Source of the DNA: CAVVAL01 sp963742725
GTDB taxonomy: Bacteria; Actinomycetota; Actinomycetes; Mycobacteriales; Cryptosporangiaceae
Assembly (NCBI GenBank): GCA_963742725.1
Contig: CAVUMX010000001.1
Span: forward strand, 372,001 to 436,000
Direction: 5' to 3'
DNA: 64,000 nt
Part shown: piece after piece, positions 34,101 to 41,514 of the stretch
Position numbering within the stretch: position 1 is the first letter of the stretch
Layout of the letters: every line of letters starts with the position of its first letter
Notes under the pieces: generated by a model
Told to the model about the DNA's origin: nothing
Seen by the model: the letters and a program-made list of their open reading frames with translations, nothing else
The model's database searches: none
Program-made: the position numbers and the translations under genes

Positions 34101-37100
34101 GCCAGGGCGCCCCTGGTCCGGCACGGCCGCCCACGCCGGCAACGCGCTCGGCGCCGCCGGCGCCTGGACGGGCGGCGTTGCCGGCACCTGCGGCACGGCC
34201 GGGGCACTGGGCGGGGCCTGCGGCGCGGCCGCGGTCTGCGGCACGGCCGGGGCACTGGGCGGGGCCTGCGGCGCGGCCCGGGTCTGCGGCAGGGCCGGGG
34301 TCTGCGGCGGAGTCGGCGCCGGGGCCGGGGTCTGGGGCGGGGCCGGGGCCGGGGTCTGGGGCGGAGTCGGCGCCGGGGTCGGCGCCGGGAGGGCGGCCAC
34401 GTATTCGGGAGTCGGCGCCAGCCGGTTCCAGCGGCCCATCGGGCGCTGCGTGAACGGCAGCGGCTGCCCGTTCCGGTCGACGGCGAGCCCCTCGACGGCG
34501 GCGATCGTGTGGATGGCGTGGATCGGGCCGGAGTCGCTGACCTGCGCGCTCTGCGGGTCCACGTAGATGATCGTGTTGCCGTAGTTGACGGCGACCCAGA
34601 CGTGCGCGCCGCCGCCGACCCAGTCGGTGCTGATGATCGCGAACGAGCCGTGGCCACCCTGGCGCAGCCGGTTCTCCAGTGTGGCGAACGCGTCGCGGAC
34701 ACCGTTCTCGCGCTGCGCGTTCGTCGTGGTCGCGTCGCCCCGGTACAACCCCTGGTACCGCGCGCCGGTGATGTTCTCGGCCCGCAGCGCGCCGTCGTGC
34801 TCGCCCATGAGCGGGCTGCGGACGTCGCCCCGCGAGTACCCGTCGAAGGTCCGCGCGGCCGCCACGCGGGGGCGCGCGTGCACGAACGTCTCGAAGAACG
34901 ACAGGACGGCGTCCACGCAGTTGACGCCGCGCGTCGGGTCGACGTTCAGGCCGAGGTCGTTGAGCAGCGGCACCCAGCCCCACCGCGGATCGGGCGCGCG
35001 CAGGAAGCTGCCGTCCGGGTTGCGCGGCATCGCGCCTTCGAGCCGGCGCTGGGCGGCGAGGCGCGGGCGGCGGAGCCCGCCGGACTGGTCGTACGGCCGG
35101 TACGTGTCGGACGACGGCGGGTAGCCCTGCCCGGTGAGCCCGGAGATCGTCGCCTCCGGGTCGCCGTCCTGCATGGTGTCGCCGGTGTCCTGGTTGACCC
35201 AGCGCCACATGTCCGGACGGCTCGTCGCCAGGGTTTCGGCGGTCCGTTGCGCCTGCGCCCGGAGCGCCTGTGCCTGGGTGTCTGCCGCCTGCGACTGCGC
35301 GCGCAACGCCTCGGACTGCCGCTGCTGCTCCGCCGCCCACGCCCGGTACTGCTGCTCCAGCGCCACGGCCTGCTGGGCGTCCGTCTCGAACTGCCGCGCG
35401 CCCTGCTCGGACTGGTCAGCCCACGCGGTGAGTTGCGCGGCGTGGTTCTGCTGCTGGGTGGCCTGCGTCCAGAGCTGGTTGGCCTGGTCGACCTGGCCGT
35501 TCTGCGCGAGCTGCTGCGACTGGCCGTGCGCCCAGGTGGCCCACGACGCGGCGCGCTGGGCGTCCGCACGCGCCTGCTGGACCTGCGCGGCGACCTGCTG
35601 TGCCTGCCCGGCCAGCGCGGCGGCACGGTCGCGGGCCTGCTGCGCGTTGATCTGGGCGATCCGTACCTGGTCCTGCATCGCGTCGGCCTGCTGGGCGAGC
35701 TGGCGGGCCTGATCAGCGGCCTGGTCGGCCGGACGGTTCAGCGCCTGGTGCACGCTGTCCCGGCGGGCCGCGATGTTGTCCACATAGGCCTGCTGGTCGG
35801 CGGCCGGCGCCGTCGCGGGCTGGCCGGTGACGAGGCCGACGATCCGGGACAGCACCGACCGGCCGTACTGGCGGGGCCCTTCCTGGCTGTAGGGGCTGGT
35901 CAGCCCGCCGCGAGGATCCGGTACAGCTCGTCCTCCGTCGGCAGCTCCGTCCCGAGCGTCCGCGCGATCTCCTCCGCTCGGCTCCGGTCGACTTCCGTCC
36001 ACCGGTCCGAGTTCCGGTCGTCCAGGAGAAAGCTCGCCGCCACGTCCGGGTTGGACGCCCACGCCTTCGCTCGGTGGTCCCACAGGACGGCCCGGAACGG
36101 ACCCGTCGTGGGCTCCTGGACTATCAGGCCGGCCGGGGGCTCCGCCTGGCTGGTCCGGTACGTCGCGCGGTAGAGGAGCATCGTCGGTCCGATCGGTCGG
36201 GAGGTCGACTCCGGGTACGTCCGCCTCGGTGAGGCCGTGCTCGGCGAGGACGTCGCGGAACGTGCGGCCCTGCGCGGCGAGGTCGTCGAGGTACGCCGTC
36301 CAGAGCTGGCTCTGCCTGCTGATCCACTTCGCGAACGTCGTGTTGATCGGCGCCGGCAGGCCGTCGGTGCCGGGCAGCGCGCCGACCATGCCGTTGTCGG
36401 CGTTGATCTTCAGGATCTCCAGGAACGCGTTGATCCGTTCCTGCGCGGTCGCCGAGCCCAGCCGCACGGTCTCGTACTGCGTGTGGGTCTGCTTGCCGGT
36501 CCGCCATGACGCCTCGGTGGGGAACTGGAGCTCGAAGATCCGTCCGCCCGGCGTCCGCAGCGTCACGTTCACGCCGTAGAAGCGGTTGTTCGGGGACCAG
36601 AAGTTCTTGACGTCGTCGACCTGGTACCCGAGATCGGTGAGCTGGTTCAGGACCGCCACGGCGGTGGGGCCGTAGGTGGCGTCCGACGGGGTGCGCAGCG
36701 AGAACCGCACGACGTCGTTGACGCTGGTCAGGAACTCTGCCAGCGACACGCCCGTGAGGATCTGCTCGCCCGTGAACTTCCGGGCCAGCGACGCCTCGCC
36801 CTTGACCCGGTGGTTCTCGCCCAGCAGCGCCGTCTGCTGGTCGGCCGGGAGGTTCGCGTTCACGGCCTCGGAGATGGCCTGGAGATCGGCCATGACCGCG
36901 TCGGCGTCCACCCGGGCGTCCGCGACGGCCTGCACGATGCCGGCCCGGTCGTCCGGGGTCAGCGCGTCCAGGATCCGCCGCTCCTCGGCCTGCGGATCCA
37001 TCTGGTCGTCGCGGGTGGCCGGGGCGTCGGGGCGGGCGTCCGTGCTGGTGCCGGGTTCGGTGACCGGATTGCCGTCCGCGTCGAGGGTCACCGACCAGAC

Positions 37101-40100
37101 CCCGTTGACCCCGTTGCTCCAGATCGGACTCTCGGCGACCCGCCCGGTCTGCGCGTCGACCCACAGGATCGTCCCGTTGTGGTTGACGGCATTCCAGGAG
37201 TGCGCGCCGCCGCCCTGCTCCGGCGAGAGCCGGGTGATGATCGCGGCGGCGGAACCGGGGCCGGCCGCGCGGAGCTGGTCGGCGATCGCCGTGAACGCGT
37301 CCGCAGTCGAGCCGCGATGCTGAAAACCTGTGCCGAGGACGCGTTCCGCGCGCGAAGCGCCGTTCGCCTCACCTTGCCGGGTCGGTGTGCCGTCCGGGCC
37401 GTACTCGGACGTCCGGGGAGCCGACACCTGCGGATCGCCGAACCACGTGCTCAGGAACGCCAGTGTCGTGTCGAGGCAGTTGTTCGCGCGGAACGGAGTG
37501 GCCTCCGGGCCACCGTCGTTCAGCAGCCCGAACCAGCGGCCCTGGCGCGGATCGGGATGGCGGCGCGGGCTGCCGTCCTCGGAGCGCGGTACGGCGTCCG
37601 CGAGCGCCTGCTGGTCCTGCGCCGACGCCGGCGCGAGCCCGCCGTCCTGGCCGAGCGGCCGGCTGTCGGTCAACGACGGCCGATCGCCGGTCGGCGCCGT
37701 CGTGGTCGGCGCGGTGGGCGTCGTGGCCGGTGCCGCCGGTGTGGTTGGGGTGGGCGTCGTGGGGGTGGGTCCGGGCGTGCCGGGGTCGGCGACCGGCACG
37801 ATGCCCAGCTCGTTCAGCATCGGACCGCACGACGAGCACGGCGGACGGTACGCCGCGTGCGAGTTCTCCGACTTGCGGATCTGGTGGGTGGTCATCGTCG
37901 CGCCGGTCAGCGCCTGGATCGCGTGCGCGCGGAAGCCGGCCGGATCGCCCTCGTACTGGGCGTCCAGCGCGAACAGCACGTCCGAGACGATCGCCACCTC
38001 GGCGCAGAACCCGTGGCCGACGCCGACGTCCCGGCCGAGGGCCTCGATCTGCGCCGCCACCTCGTTGAGGATCGTCGTCAGCAGCGGGTGCAGCGTCGGT
38101 GTGGCGGGCGTGTTCGGCGGGTCGGTCTTGATGCTCGTGTGGGCGTGCGTCGTGCCGTCCGGCATCATCATCGCGCCGGACATGAGGGGCGCCTCGGTGT
38201 CGCGCCGCCGGTTCGTCCAGCCCTCGCTGGTGATCTCCTCGCGGACCGCGTCGGCCAGGTCCCGGGACGCCGCGATCAGTGCCTGCGCGGCCTCGTCGCT
38301 GTTCGTGTCCCCGTCGAACTGCCGCGCCGGCGCCGAGTAGCTGTGCGTGCCGTTCGCCGTCGGGGTCTGCGAGCGGGGCATCGACTGGCGCGAGTCCGGG
38401 GTGTTGCCCGGGGTGTCCGGACGGGTCTGGTCCGGCTGGTTCGGGCGCGGCGCGTCCTGCTGGGTATCGGTGGTCGTCGACAGCGACGGGATCGGCACCG
38501 GGACCACGACGGTCTCGGACCGCTGCTGCGGCTCCGTCTCCTGCTGGGTGCCTGCGGCTTGCTGGGTGTCTGCGGCTTGCTGGGTGTCCGCTGTGGACTG
38601 GGTGTCCGTGACCGGTGTCGTGGTGCTGGACGGGGTCGTCGTGGACGTGTCCTCGCCGGGCCGGCGCCCGTCGGGCGTGGTGGTGCTGGTCGGCGTCGTG
38701 CCGGGCGTCGTCGTGCTGGATGGCGTCGTGCTGGGGCCTGCCGGGGCCTGCGGTGTTCCCGGACGGGCGGCGCCGGGCTGGTTGGTACTGGACTGCCCCG
38801 TGCTCGTCTGGCTCGTGCCCGGCTGGCTGGCCGCCGGCTGGCCCGGTGCTGTTGTCGTCCCCGCTGGTGCGCCGACGGGTGGCGCCACGGACGGCGAGTT
38901 GCTGGTCTGCCCAGGCCCGCTGTCGACCGGCGCCGTAGTAGTCGGTGCGGTCGTGGTCGGTGCGGTCGTAGTCGGTGCGGTCGTGATCGACTCACTGACC
39001 GGTGACGTGCTGGTTGGTGACGTGGCGGACGGCGCCTGCTCGGACACCGCCGGCTGCGACACCGCCGGCTGCGACGGCGCCTGCTGGGTCGGCGGGCCGC
39101 TCGCCGTCTCGCCGGTCGTCACCGTGTTGGACGGCGGGCCGCCCGTGGTCTGGTTCGTGGCGGGCGCCGTGTCCTGGGTACCCGTGCTGACCTGGCCGCC
39201 GCCGGGCGGGGCGCCCGTCTGGTTCGACCCCGTGTCCGGGGTGCCGCCGGGCGCCACGGGCACGGCCGTGTCCTGCCCTGGCGTGACCGTCTGGTTGCCG
39301 CCGGGCTGCGCGTCGGACGTGTCGGACTCGGGCCCGCTCGCCAGCGATCCGTCGCCGCCGGGGCCGGTGCCGGTCTGCGAGGGCGGGTCCGAGGACGTGT
39401 CGCTGCCCGTCTGCCCGGGGGAGTTCGACGTGTTGTTGCCGGTGGAGGGGCCGCCCGTGTCGTTCTGGCCGCCCGGGGATTGCGACGTGTCTCCGCTCGA
39501 TGACGTGTCGCTGCCGACTCCCGGTGCTTGTACGCCGTCCGTATCGAGGTTGGGGGTGTTGACGTTGGTGTTGGACGGGGCGTTCGTGTTGCTGTTGCCG
39601 AGGCCGTTCGCGATGCTGTTGACGGCGCCGGGCCAGCCCGTGGGGCCGACCGACCGGGCACGGGCGCCGCCGGCGATGCCCGCGTTCAGGGCGTCGGTGA
39701 GGCCGGGCAGGTTCCACTGGCCGTAGACGAGCCCGTTGGCGATCGTGCTGGAGACGGGCGACGTGATCGCGTTGTTCAGGCCAGCCTCGAACGCGTCCCG
39801 GGAGAACCGGGTGAACGCGTTGGACCCCATGTTGCCGCCCATGTTGCGGCCGACGTTCTGCAGGCCCTGCCGCCCCCACCGCGCGGGCTTCGCCATGACC
39901 ATGCCGAGCGGCGCGCCGATGACGCTGCCGTAGAGGGACGCCTGGGTCTTCTTCCAGTCGTAGCCGTCGCGGGTGCCCATCTGGTTCTGGAGCCACTGCG
40001 CGCCGAGGTCGATGAGGATGACCTCCTCGACGACCTCCTCGGCGATCTCCAGCGCCAGTTGCGGCGCGACCTTCGTGATGAGCTGCCGGCCGAGGAGCTT

Positions 40101-40649
40101 GCGGCCTTCGACGGTCGCGAGGCGCCGGCCGAGCTGGGTGAGGAGCTGCCGCAGCGCGAGCATGACCGCGTGCCGCCCGCCGGCGATGATCGGCCCGATC
40201 GCCGCCGTCGAGGCGCCGAAGCTCAGCCACGCCATCAGCAGGGCGATGAAGACCGAGATCACCGTGATGATGACGGAGATGATGATCGTGAGCTTCGCGT
40301 ACTGGAGTTCCGTCGCCGCGTTGTCCACGCCCGACCCGAAGGCCTGCGCGTACCGCTGGATCGCCGGCAGGCCGCTGCTCGGCGAGACGCCGACCTTGTT
40401 CCAGTAGGCCTGGAGGGCCCCACCCGCGTCGCCGCCCCACGCGTTCAGGACGTCGATCGCCGCCGGGTCGGCCTCCTCGATGGCCGTGCCGACCGCGTCG
40501 GCGAGGTTGTTCCACGCGTCGGACAGCGCCCACAGCTTGTCCTCGTCGCCCTCGGGCCAGGGCTCGCCGGCGCCGACGATGGCGATGCCGTCCATGATGG
40601 CGTCCCAGACGAACTGGTACTCGCCAAAGGAGGGCTTCTCCACCCCCAT
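31179..40649 (-). CDS. Giant multi-domain ESX-type polymorphic toxin (possibly two genes read as one)
   Basis: The frame is open for 3,156 codons. Residues ~1-110: WXG100-like head (NAWGGDAGGAL). ~118-160: membrane segment. ~330-760: Ser/Thr/Pro/Gln linker. ~790-950: YwqJ-type deaminase (Cys882-x-Glu, PPCSSC Cys938/941). ~1030-1180: papain-fold glutamine-deamidase-like (Cys1058, His1150, Asp1165). ~1260-1480: RelA/SpoT-like (RVKGEASLARKF, DVVRFSL, FELQFPT). ~1490-1583: low-bias stretch overlying a nested gene. ~1620-1810: Gln-rich coiled coil. ~1880-2050: second papain-like domain (Cys1911, His2016, Asp2031). ~2080-2165: Pro-rich. ~2260: EITHTLQE. ~2500-2600: GNAT-like. ~2900-3060: PD-(D/E)xK-like (ADIV...DSK). 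ATG 40649 has GGGGAGG. It is probably exported by the neighbouring ESX apparatus against competitors. Confidence 0.75.
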   Translation of the reverse strand: MGVEKPSFGEYQFVWDAIMDGIAIVGAGEPWPEGDEDKLWALSDAWNNLADAVGTAIEEADPAAIDVLNAWGGDAGGALQAYWNKVGVSPSSGLPAIQRYAQAFGSGVDNAATELQYAKLTIIISVIITVISVFIALLMAWLSFGASTAAIGPIIAGGRHAVMLALRQLLTQLGRRLATVEGRKLLGRQLITKVAPQLALEIAEEVVEEVILIDLGAQWLQNQMGTRDGYDWKKTQASLYGSVIGAPLGMVMAKPARWGRQGLQNVGRNMGGNMGSNAFTRFSRDAFEAGLNNAITSPVSSTIANGLVYGQWNLPGLTDALNAGIAGGARARSVGPTGWPGAVNSIANGLGNSNTNAPSNTNVNTPNLDTDGVQAPGVGSDTSSSGDTSQSPGGQNDTGGPSTGNNTSNSPGQTGSDTSSDPPSQTGTGPGGDGSLASGPESDTSDAQPGGNQTVTPGQDTAVPVAPGGTPDTGSNQTGAPPGGGQVSTGTQDTAPATNQTTGGPPSNTVTTGETASGPPTQQAPSQPAVSQPAVSEQAPSATSPTSTSPVSESITTAPTTTAPTTTAPTTTAPVDSGPGQTSNSPSVAPPVGAPAGTTTAPGQPAASQPGTSQTSTGQSSTNQPGAARPGTPQAPAGPSTTPSSTTTPGTTPTSTTTPDGRRPGEDTSTTTPSSTTTPVTDTQSTADTQQAADTQQAAGTQQETEPQQRSETVVVPVPIPSLSTTTDTQQDAPRPNQPDQTRPDTPGNTPDSRQSMPRSQTPTANGTHSYSAPARQFDGDTNSDEAAQALIAASRDLADAVREEITSEGWTNRRRDTEAPLMSGAMMMPDGTTHAHTSIKTDPPNTPATPTLHPLLTTILNEVAAQIEALGRDVGVGHGFCAEVAIVSDVLFALDAQYEGDPAGFRAHAIQALTGATMTTHQIRKSENSHAAYRPPCSSCGPMLNELGIVPVADPGTPGPTPTTPTPTTPAAPATTPTAPTTTAPTGDRPSLTDSRPLGQDGGLAPASAQDQQALADAVPRSEDGSPRRHPDPRQGRWFGLLNDGGPEATPFRANNCLDTTLAFLSTWFGDPQVSAPRTSEYGPDGTPTRQGEANGASRAERVLGTGFQHRGSTADAFTAIADQLRAAGPGSAAAIITRLSPEQGGGAHSWNAVNHNGTILWVDAQTGRVAESPIWSNGVNGVWSVTLDADGNPVTEPGTSTDARPDAPATRDDQMDPQAEERRILDALTPDDRAGIVQAVADARVDADAVMADLQAISEAVNANLPADQQTALLGENHRVKGEASLARKFTGEQILTGVSLAEFLTSVNDVVRFSLRTPSDATYGPTAVAVLNQLTDLGYQVDDVKNFWSPNNRFYGVNVTLRTPGGRIFELQFPTEASWRTGKQTHTQYETVRLGSATAQERINAFLEILKINADNGMVGALPGTDGLPAPINTTFAKWISRQSQLWTAYLDDLAAQGRTFRDVLAEHGLTEADVPGVDLPTDRTDDAPLPRDVPDQPGGAPGRPDSPGAHDGSVPGRPVGPPSEGVGVQPGRGGELSPGRPELGPVDGSRPEPSGGDRADARDGAADGGRAVPDPRGGLTSPYSQEGPRQYGRSVLSRIVGLVTGQPATAPAADQQAYVDNIAARRDSVHQALNRPADQAADQARQLAQQADAMQDQVRIAQINAQQARDRAAALAGQAQQVAAQVQQARADAQRAASWATWAHGQSQQLAQNGQVDQANQLWTQATQQQNHAAQLTAWADQSEQGARQFETDAQQAVALEQQYRAWAAEQQRQSEALRAQSQAADTQAQALRAQAQRTAETLATSRPDMWRWVNQDTGDTMQDGDPEATISGLTGQGYPPSSDTYRPYDQSGGLRRPRLAAQRRLEGAMPRNPDGSFLRAPDPRWGWVPLLNDLGLNVDPTRGVNCVDAVLSFFETFVHARPRVAAARTFDGYSRGDVRSPLMGEHDGALRAENITGARYQGLYRGDATTTNAQRENGVRDAFATLENRLRQGGHGSFAIISTDWVGGGAHVWVAVNYGNTIIYVDPQSAQVSDSGPIHAIHTIAAVEGLAVDRNGQPLPFTQRPMGRWNRLAPTPEYVAALPAPTPAPTPPQTPAPAPPQTPAPAPTPPQTPALPQTRAAPQAPPSAPAVPQTAAAPQAPPSAPAVPQVPATPPVQAPAAPSALPAWAAVPDQGRPGDPALAAAALVRPEDFADGTVVGVHQYGEAVHVRTVDGNTHVFRPRLDHTPGLVAQTSMQDGTALSPHVLRIGAGLTSDQLARVWIQEITHTLQEQAARQRTAPHGIIRSALHRVAGLLGRADAQPAADQTRPAPRPDARLNERRFLLRTYYAEFDPHTAEMIRREIAAIDQDLARLGVRTDGLPAPMPTWTSSWATPAPAPSWNQAPSQTPSWGPDPSWNQSPAWNQAPPSSQHQPSDQHQPSNQDPSWQPVTEPETTTPEPAAPLPPPAWATDGRQPTLDDLIPRTNEQADQWGSLVEDAITARLTGTDFAGMRTRVSSIDIGRNYVTARLDILAPDGRVVGHTTRVFNRDHDGSLYVEHISLKIDASMQGSGFAREWNRFLEQWYRESGVDHIEVHAASTVGGYAWARAGYDWAPNTEHRSNACLARLRAEQRLIDDAAAQLRAHVDGDQSVDVVSILETHHATDPAQLLAELERQSAAAQDVLDQARRHPFGSAGYPTPFDISQAGWNGERGGDATWIGKRAMLGSDWKGVKPIAPATDPQAAPPTPTTPNHRATPDGQAAPGPHATPDRPAAPGPHATPDPQAAPDRQVQLQQAGPPPGGGLPADLQGVYDGFTDQRAREQFDTLLARVGGDPAKLQRTLDGMGRAAAARRQTLEQMLAEKRQQQLDADAAIQPPPPELVAEIDGNLAVITDALARIGEFERANPGVRGTGHWRTQLDTEQRALYAARANGDGVTAEKLAVRARSVGGLVAEIALAERTPGVVHINLPISVTLPDGTVIESDADIVADGGRLWLDSKNYALFGIDSRNVGHLVEQVRNQLRIVAFGQHPAGTPRLVWHFSRGVDVEVAALLESLRITDPATGLELDQPRLTVSGERIARHRPETQAGPPPAQQGRPPAPAGTPPPEGTPPDDTRPAQQGEPPAQQGPPPADGDGLYPAGWRRYANFGDDEEWDDWPEGVPSSGHRPPSE
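35900..36181 (-). CDS. Nested small gene inside the giant frame (candidate immunity protein)
   Basis: This 93-residue frame (MLLYRATYRTSQAEPPAGL..., ending DELYRILAAG) is out of phase with the giant frame. By hand count only 6 of its 93 codons end in A or T, while about 44 of 93 codons of the giant frame over the same stretch do. The protein looks natural (hydrophobic core, charged helices), while the giant frame here is Gly/Pro/Arg/Asp filler. It starts right after the RelA/SpoT-like domain and stops where the giant frame regains its bias, so it is most likely the antidote to that domain. No family is recognised. Confidence 0.7.
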   Translation of the reverse strand: MLLYRATYRTSQAEPPAGLIVQEPTTGPFRAVLWDHRAKAWASNPDVAASFLLDDRNSDRWTEVDRSRAEEIARTLGTELPTEDELYRILAAG

Positions 40650-40679
40650 CCGGTCGGCCTCCCCGTTTCCGTTGTCGAC

Positions 40680-41027
40680 TTACGCCTTGTTGCCCTTGAA
40701 CCACTTCGCGGTGAGGTCGTCGGCGTCCACGGTGCCATCGACGGCGGACTGGATGTCGGGGCCGAGCTTCTCCAGCCGGTCGACGAGGTCACCGGCCGCC
40801 TTCAGCGTCAGCCCGGCGGGCGACTCGGCGCCGCCCTCCAGGTAGTGCTTGTTGAACTCCTGCCCGTTCTTGTCGGTCCCCCACGGCGCCTCGGCGTTCA
40901 GCGCGTTGATCTGCGCCTGCGCCGACCGCCAGGCCGAGCCGAGCGTGGAGCCCGCCGCCGTCAGCTTGCGGGCACCTTCCTTCGCGCCGGCCGAGTCGAG
41001 ATCGGTTTCGTCGGTCACGTCAGTCAC
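40680..41027 (-). CDS. Helical ESX-associated protein (WXG100-like)
   Basis: The 115-residue helical protein has two long amphipathic helices around a short turn (LNAEAPWGTDKNGQEF). The composition and size fit the WXG100 superfamily although a strict W-x-G at the turn is replaced by PWG. It is coupled to the upstream YbaB-like gene (GTG 41027 overlaps its stop by 8 nt) and followed after 30 nt by the giant toxin. A likely role is as a partner or chaperone that helps present the toxin to the ESX machinery. A second GTG at 41018 is a possible start. Confidence 0.7.
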   Translation of the reverse strand: MTDVTDETDLDSAGAKEGARKLTAAGSTLGSAWRSAQAQINALNAEAPWGTDKNGQEFNKHYLEGGAESPAGLTLKAAGDLVDRLEKLGPDIQSAVDGTVDADDLTAKWFKGNKA

Positions 41028-41421
41028 CCCCGTGGAGCAGTTCGGAGTCCGTGCGCCGGAACAGTGAGTCCAGGTCGAAGTTGAGGTGCGACTTCACCTC
41101 GTCGGCCGGGACGAACGGCGTGCACAGCTCGGCCACCTGGTTCGCCGCCTCGGTCGCGGCACGCTGGATGGTGGCGGTGATGGTCGAGGCCAGTTCCTTG
41201 GAATTGGGCTGCCGGTAGATGCGCGCGTCCAGCTCCAGGTCGAGGAGCTGCCCGCGGGGGCCGACCGTCACGGAGACGTACCCGTCCGGCGACTTGGCCT
41301 TGACCTTGATCGCCTGCAACTTCTGCTGGAGGTCGGCGGTGCCGGCGCGGAGCCGCTCGAACTCGGCCATGAGTTCGTCGGCACGTGCCTGCAGGCCGCG
41401 CGCGTCGCCGCGTATGTCCAC
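41020..41421 (-). CDS. YbaB/EbfC-family protein at the head of the toxin operon
   Basis: The 133-residue protein has the YbaB core: an N-terminal helix (RADELMAEFERLRAGTADLQQKLQAI), strands VKAKSPDGYVSVTVGPRGQLLDLELDARIY and a long C-terminal helix (LASTITATIQRAATEAANQV). YbaB proteins bind DNA as nucleoid-associated dimers, and in actinobacteria they are often encoded in front of WXG100/toxin genes, suggesting a role in expression or secretion of ESX effectors. GTG 41421 follows a GGGAGGGGAG tract. It is divergent from the mycosin at 41515 across about 90 bp. Confidence 0.78.
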   Translation of the reverse strand: MDIRGDARGLQARADELMAEFERLRAGTADLQQKLQAIKVKAKSPDGYVSVTVGPRGQLLDLELDARIYRQPNSKELASTITATIQRAATEAANQVAELCTPFVPADEVKSHLNFDLDSLFRRTDSELLHGGD

Positions 41422-41514
41422 GCCCCCGACTCCCCTCCCGTGGTCTCCCCCGGGCCAAACGATACTGAAGGACGGCCAGGCAGTCACAGGAAGCCTCTGG
41501 ATACGATCCTTCAC

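Noticed and set aside
31357..35340. A 1,327-codon frame on the same strand inside the giant gene.
   Set aside because: It is an Arg/Pro/Gly-rich shadow of the giant frame with no domain-like sequence, unlike the 93-residue nested gene.
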